Shown here: positions 6,214 through 9,748 of the stretch, piece by piece
How positions within the stretch are numbered: position 1 is the first letter of the stretch
Layout of the letters: every line of letters starts with the position of its first letter
Assembly (NCBI GenBank): GCA_934255105.1
Contig: CAKQNH010000112.1
Span: 1-9,748 of the forward strand
Origin: an uncultured Pirellulaceae bacterium
GTDB lineage: Bacteria; Planctomycetota; Planctomycetia; Pirellulales; Pirellulaceae
Direction of reading: 5' to 3'
DNA: 9,748 bases
Notes under the pieces: generated by a model
The model's database searches: none
The model's input: the letters and a program-made list of their open reading frames with translations, nothing else
What the model was told of the DNA's origin: nothing
Position numbers and translations under genes: made by a program

Positions 6214-7926
6214 ATGATGCGGCTACCAAACTTTCTGTTGGCAGCACTGGTTGCAGCAACCATCGCTACGCCTGTGCATGCGACTGAGGGGGCAGGCGAC
6301 ACCGTCCGAGAAATCTGCGGGCCGCGTGACTTGGCACTGACATTTCACAGCGATTTCGACAACGCGGAACATCCCTATCGCCTGTACTTGCCTTCTGCCT
6401 ACGATGGCAAACAAAACGTTCCGCTGCTGGTTGCATTGCACGGCACGGGCGGGGATCAGGACAAATACTTCGATCACCCAACCTACGGCGATGGGATCTA
6501 CAAGCGTGAAGCCGAGAAGCGAGGCATCGCGATTCTGTGCCCTTCAGAGGGCGATCCACTAGGACGCCCAACAGAATGGCGCGGCGTTGGGGAGCTGCAC
6601 GTGCTACGAGCCTTGGAGGACGTTTGTCGCATCTTCAAGATCGATCGCGATCGCATCGTGCTGACCGGGCAATCCATGGGAGGCACCGGCACCACATATC
6701 TCTGTTGCCGCTACCCCGACCTGTTCGCCGCCGGCATTCCGCTAGCGTCGACATACGGGCATTTGACGCTCCTGGAAAACCTTCGGCATGTGCCGATGTA
6801 TTACGTGCAAGGCGCCGATGACTGGCCGATTTACGCCCAGGACGGGCCGATCCGTATCGTCAAGCGTTTGGAGCAACTCGACTACGACGCGCGTTTGTGG
6901 ATGGTGCCAGATGTGGGACACAATACGATGCAGACCACCACCCCTCAAGTGCTCGATTGGGCGCTCCAGCAGCGGTTGGTGAAACACCCGCGGCGCGTTA
7001 CTCACCGCGCCTACTTGCCGATCCACGGGCGGGCGTATTGGGCGGAGATTTCCGAACTCGACGAGATTGGACCGTTTGCCGAGATTGACGCCGAGGTCAC
7101 ATCCACCAGCGACATACTGCTGCATCGCCTGCGCAACGTCAGACAACTTGTGCTGCGACCCGACGCACACCTGCTCGATTCTTCACTAGAACTCCGCATC
7201 CACTTCGCGGATGAAGGCGCTACAGAGTTGCTGACGGTCAACTGCAATGGCGACCAGCAGGTGCGTCTGGACCGTGGCGACGACGGCCTCTGGAAGGCAG
7301 CAGTCGAACCACGGCAAGTCCGCCCTTACACCAGCTTTCGCACTCACAAGGTCGGTCGCGTCACAGCCGGACCCACTGCGGATGGTCAGGCCGAAACAAC
7401 TTTGGGAAGTTGGACTACCGACACAATCCGCGACGCGCTCGGTACCGACATCGCTATCGCCACTGGCCGACACTATCGCGGCCTGCCCGTCACGGACGAT
7501 CAGGACGTTTACTTGTTTGATCTTCTGAATCTGCTGCGACCTTCCAATCGCGTCTTAGTCAGTTTCAACATTGATGGCGCAGGACTGCTCGAAATCCTGG
7601 AAGACAACATCCGTCAAGAGCACTCGTATGACGGACAGTTTCTAGTGCAGGTCTCCGGCTGTCGCTATGCCTTCGATCGCTCGCGTCCTGCGGGCGAGCG
7701 GATTGTGGAAAGCGACATTGATCCTGCGCGGACTTACAGCGTGGCCTGTGTTGAAGGACTGCTCAGTCGCGGCGACATGCTGCATCTGGCCGAACGATTT
7801 GGAAAAATTGAGTACGAAGAGCGAGAACTGACCAACATCACCGCTGCCTGGCGGTACATCGACAAACAGGGCGGCATCATCAACGCCCAGTTGGATGGCC
7901 GCGTTCGCGATGTTACGAACAAATAG
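6214..7926 (+). CDS. Secreted alpha/beta-hydrolase esterase fused to a 5'-nucleotidase-C-like domain
   Basis: ATG 6214 follows GGGGA (6201-6205) by eight bases; ATG 6217 is also possible. The product is 570 residues. A signal peptide spans 1-23 (FLLAALVAATIATPVHA). Residues about 50-257 are an alpha/beta hydrolase of the PHB-depolymerase/feruloyl-esterase type: oxyanion LHGTGG (75-80), nucleophile elbow G-Q-S154-M-G, an acid candidate in GADDWP (200-205), and the catalytic base in DVGH236. Residues 262-370 look like a beta-rich linker domain, as in planctomycete prolyl-oligopeptidase-like proteins. Residues about 398-555 resemble the 5'-nucleotidase C-terminal domain: LGSWTTDTIRDALGTDIAIA (nearly the LGNLI-DA-R-ADIA pattern), VSFNIDGAGLLEILED, FLVQVSGCRYAFDRS and YSVACVEGLLSRGD. 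The nucleotide-domain NGGGIR loop is here TGRHYR, and no metallophosphatase domain is present. The esterase part is firm; the C-terminal domain is good but divergent. It is 70 bp after the ceramidase-like gene with no visible terminator between. Confidence 0.88.
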   Translation: MMRLPNFLLAALVAATIATPVHATEGAGDTVREICGPRDLALTFHSDFDNAEHPYRLYLPSAYDGKQNVPLLVALHGTGGDQDKYFDHPTYGDGIYKREAEKRGIAILCPSEGDPLGRPTEWRGVGELHVLRALEDVCRIFKIDRDRIVLTGQSMGGTGTTYLCCRYPDLFAAGIPLASTYGHLTLLENLRHVPMYYVQGADDWPIYAQDGPIRIVKRLEQLDYDARLWMVPDVGHNTMQTTTPQVLDWALQQRLVKHPRRVTHRAYLPIHGRAYWAEISELDEIGPFAEIDAEVTSTSDILLHRLRNVRQLVLRPDAHLLDSSLELRIHFADEGATELLTVNCNGDQQVRLDRGDDGLWKAAVEPRQVRPYTSFRTHKVGRVTAGPTADGQAETTLGSWTTDTIRDALGTDIAIATGRHYRGLPVTDDQDVYLFDLLNLLRPSNRVLVSFNIDGAGLLEILEDNIRQEHSYDGQFLVQVSGCRYAFDRSRPAGERIVESDIDPARTYSVACVEGLLSRGDMLHLAERFGKIEYEERELTNITAAWRYIDKQGGIINAQLDGRVRDVTNK

Positions 7927-7944
7927 TTTGACGTGTTAGCTGAA

Positions 7945-8790
7945 CTACTCGTGGGTGAGAATCCGATTGGTCGCGGGCAAGCTGATCGGGTTTGAGTAAT
8001 GATAGATTTTGCAGAGTTCGACTTCATTCTCTATCACCGGCGTCGGCTGCTCAATCACGAAATCCGCAAAGTGGCTTTGATTGAATGCGATAAATGCGAG
8101 GCTCAGACAGTCGATCAGCGGCTCCGTTATGCGAGTTAGATCCGGAAAGGCGACAGGGCCTGTGTCGGTCTGATACATCTTTTTTTCCAGGCTGATGTTC
8201 ATCGTCTTCACCGGGCACTCAATCACGGCCTTCAGTGATGCGTCCTCATTGACTAGTTCTGTCTGTGAAACCAGCGGGAGCCCCTGAGCCGTCGCGTCGC
8301 GTATTTGCTCCCACGCGTCAAGCTCTCGCGCACTGGCCCCCTCATGAAGCAACAGTCGTGGCTCCCCCCAGCCGTTCGGCGATACCAGCGTCTCGCGGTA
8401 TCGCTCAGCATCCAGACGAGCTTTCCGTCGAAACAGCAGCCAGTGTCCGCCACCAAATATCGGCAGGAAGTCGTAGTTGTCTGAGTAGAATAGATCCTGT
8501 TCACCAAACGTGTTTTCACTCTTGCAGGATGCGCATTGATAGAAAACGGTGCTGACACCGGACGCGGCATCCGTGATCGTGGTGCGGCTCTCAATCCAGA
8601 ATCGCACGGAATTCAGTTCCGACGTACCGCAGATAAAAGAGCGACGGTAATCAAGGCACGAATAAGGGTTTTGCGATTCAGCCGCCCGTGCCGACGGCGC
8701 AGCGCTCGTCGCTAACGTGGCGGTGGCGAGCGACGAAGCTGCACCTGCAGTTTGCAGGAATCGACGGCGGGTGGGTTCAGGCGAGGTCAT
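7945..8790 (-). CDS. Tat-exported cysteine-containing protein, unknown family
   Basis: The frame is open back to 9027, but I place the start at ATG 8790 because it begins a textbook twin-arginine signal: T-R8-R9-R-F-L-Q, then an Ala/Ser/Thr-rich hydrophobic stretch and a cleavage site near ARAA (about residue 37). The ribosome binding site is poor (GGA seven bases upstream). The 281-residue protein would be exported folded, which is usual for cofactor- or metal-containing proteins. Mature Cys residues are at 45, 54, 86, 89, 192, 228 and 260. C86-A-S-C89, with C45 and C54, could form a metal site or disulfides. The segment YDFLPIFGGGHWLLFRRKA is aromatic and Gly-rich. I do not recognise the family and see no catalytic motif. 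It ends 18 bp from the convergent esterase gene, so the two 3' ends almost meet without a hairpin terminator. It is divergent from the alpha/beta hydrolase at 9151. Confidence 0.8.
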   Translation of the reverse strand: MTSPEPTRRRFLQTAGAASSLATATLATSAAPSARAAESQNPYSCLDYRRSFICGTSELNSVRFWIESRTTITDAASGVSTVFYQCASCKSENTFGEQDLFYSDNYDFLPIFGGGHWLLFRRKARLDAERYRETLVSPNGWGEPRLLLHEGASARELDAWEQIRDATAQGLPLVSQTELVNEDASLKAVIECPVKTMNISLEKKMYQTDTGPVAFPDLTRITEPLIDCLSLAFIAFNQSHFADFVIEQPTPVIENEVELCKIYHYSNPISLPATNRILTHE

Positions 8791-9150
8791 GGGAAAGTCC
8801 AGTCGGCAAAAATAGTCAATGAATAAAAGGGATACAATGCAAGTTAAGTTGCGTGCTATTCCTGTTGGCTCGTACTGCGCATAAAGGTGTGTTTTGGGCC
8901 GACGGTAACGCTGGAACAACGCAGCATTATACGCATTTCGTGCATGGCTATGTACTTTAGCCCTAATGGGAGAGACCTGAAGTTCTACGCCGCCGCGATC
9001 ACATGGGAACGCGCCTCGATTTGTCACCGCTGTCCGACAAGCCGGTTCGATAGCAGTTTGACTTCCAACGCGCCGACATTTATAGTTTTCAATCTGTAGC
9101 TGCGGTATTTAGTTTGGATTAATGAAACAATGCTCCGAGGAACTCCGTTC
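8791..9150. other. Divergent intergenic region, 360 bp
   Basis: This gap separates the Tat-signal gene (start 8790, minus) from the hydrolase at 9151 (plus). Minus-strand translation continues open through most of it up to 9027, but that extension carries no signal or family features and I treat it as 5' untranslated sequence. An open frame at 8887-9099 on the plus strand is not convincing. The only clear signal is the plus-strand promoter at 9058-9086. I see no good minus-strand promoter; the AT-rich stretch 8808-8836 is the likeliest place for one. Confidence 0.5.
9058..9086 (+). promoter_or_regulatory. Near-consensus sigma70-type promoter for the 9151 hydrolase
   Basis: TTGACT (9058-9063) and TATAGT (9081-9086) each match the consensus at five of six positions and are separated by exactly 17 bp. 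Transcription would start near 9093, giving a leader of about 58 nt to ATG 9151. This is the strongest promoter-like signal in the window. It suggests that the hydrolase is transcribed independently of the Tat gene behind it. Confidence 0.6.
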
Positions 9151-9748
9151 ATGAAGTTATTCGCCGCGACTGCACTGTGCACATTGGCTTGGTTGCCAAT
9201 GGTCGCGTGCGCACAAGACGCAAAGCCCGAAGGCATGTTTGCGGTCCCTGAGATTCGTTCCTCGTGGGACGATCTGACAGACGGGATTGAAACCAAGGCC
9301 GACTGGCAGCAGCGACGTACGGAATTGAAAGCTAAGTATCTTGAGCTGCTACGAGACCAATACAAACCGCAAAAGCCTGCCATGGACTTGAAGGTTCATG
9401 AAGAAGTTATTGTCGACGGTGTTTATCGTCGGCAGTTGATCAGCTACGCCGTGGAGGCGGACGAGAGGGCACATGCTTATCTGGGCATTCCACTGGAGCT
9501 GACCGGCAAAGCACCAGCCATTGTGGCCTTGCACGGCACCTATGAATTCGGCGCGAAACAGGCCGCTGGGCTGATTGACAACCCGGACAAAGCCTATCTG
9601 GATCACTTGTGCCGACGCGGCTACGTCGTCATCGCGCCAGAACATTTTGTGTCCGGCCATCGCGTTCCGCCAGAGGGCCCCTACGAAACTGGCCGGTTCT
9701 ACGAAAAGCACCCGCAGTGGACCGCCGTTGGCAAGTTCACCTACGAGC
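9151..9748 (+). CDS. Secreted alpha/beta hydrolase (dienelactone/acetyl-esterase-like), 3'-partial
   Basis: ATG 9151 has GAGGA (9137-9141) nine bases upstream and an upstream promoter. The frame is open to the window end, giving 199 residues. Residues 1-21 form a signal peptide (MKLFAATALCTLAWLPMV, cleavage after ACA). Residues 40-75 are a charged helical segment of the kind that precedes the hydrolase core in planctomycete dienelactone-hydrolase-family proteins. Strands and the oxyanion region follow: AHAYLGIPLELTGKAPAIVA (107-126), L-HG-T (127-130) and GYVVIAPEHF (157-166). A Trp-Thr-Ala-Val-Gly segment just before the window edge is where helix A would lead to the nucleophile. The nucleophile elbow and catalytic triad lie beyond the window, so activity cannot be judged. 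Acetyl-xylan or cephalosporin-type esterase activity is possible, but the substrate is unknown. No gene lies between it and the divergent Tat-signal gene. Confidence 0.85.
   Translation, partial: MKLFAATALCTLAWLPMVACAQDAKPEGMFAVPEIRSSWDDLTDGIETKADWQQRRTELKAKYLELLRDQYKPQKPAMDLKVHEEVIVDGVYRRQLISYAVEADERAHAYLGIPLELTGKAPAIVALHGTYEFGAKQAAGLIDNPDKAYLDHLCRRGYVVIAPEHFVSGHRVPPEGPYETGRFYEKHPQWTAVGKFTYE

Noticed and set aside
8791..9027. Extension of the Tat-signal gene to ATG 9027
   Set aside because: It would place 79 non-conserved-looking residues before a textbook twin-arginine signal peptide.
9349..9711. 120-codon minus-strand open frame at the right edge
   Set aside because: Antisense to the alpha/beta hydrolase, whose plus-strand frame has signal peptide and LHGT region.

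Overview
The window looks like part of a Planctomycetota genome (Pirellulaceae-like). It has moderate GC, widely spaced genes, two sulfatases and a run of predicted secreted hydrolases, each starting with a signal peptide. The assignment rests on gene content and family resemblance only; there is no rRNA or other taxonomic marker.

Layout. Positions 1 to about 190 hold a fragment of a response-regulator receiver domain with extreme GC at third codon positions (58 of 62 codons). It abuts, head-on, the truncated 3' part of a minus-strand sulfatase (about 174-1124). This junction looks like a chimera or rearrangement breakpoint. A non-coding gap follows (1125-1515), then two unrecognised plus-strand genes: a 175-residue protein (1516-2043) and, 5 nt later, a 69-residue single-pass membrane protein (2049-2258). 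A leader with a perfect TATAAT box and a strong hairpin precedes a second, plus-strand sulfatase (2466-3896), several of whose expected active-site residues are substituted. The convergent gap 3897-4230 contains a four-copy, 16-bp-period inverted-repeat element. A four-helix membrane protein (4231-4623, minus) is divergent from a neutral ceramidase-like secreted hydrolase (4827-6143). That gene is followed by a secreted alpha/beta-hydrolase esterase with a C-terminal domain resembling the 5'-nucleotidase C-terminal domain (6214-7926). A Tat-exported cysteine-containing protein (7945-8790, minus) converges on it and is divergent from a second secreted alpha/beta hydrolase (9151 to window end), which has a near-consensus sigma70-type promoter.

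How the genes may work together. The proteins from 2466 onward, plus the first sulfatase, are mostly export-directed hydrolases: sulfate ester or sulfamate, amide/lipid and carboxyl-ester chemistry. This fits the scavenging of sulfated and acylated polymers typical of planctomycetes, but no single pathway can be deduced. Only 4827-6143 and 6214-7926 look like a probable co-transcribed pair. The most unusual items are the esterase/5'-nucleotidase-C fusion, the substituted sulfatase, the 16-bp-period repeat element and the left-edge chimeric junction. I see no CRISPR array, tRNA, rRNA, integrase or transposase.
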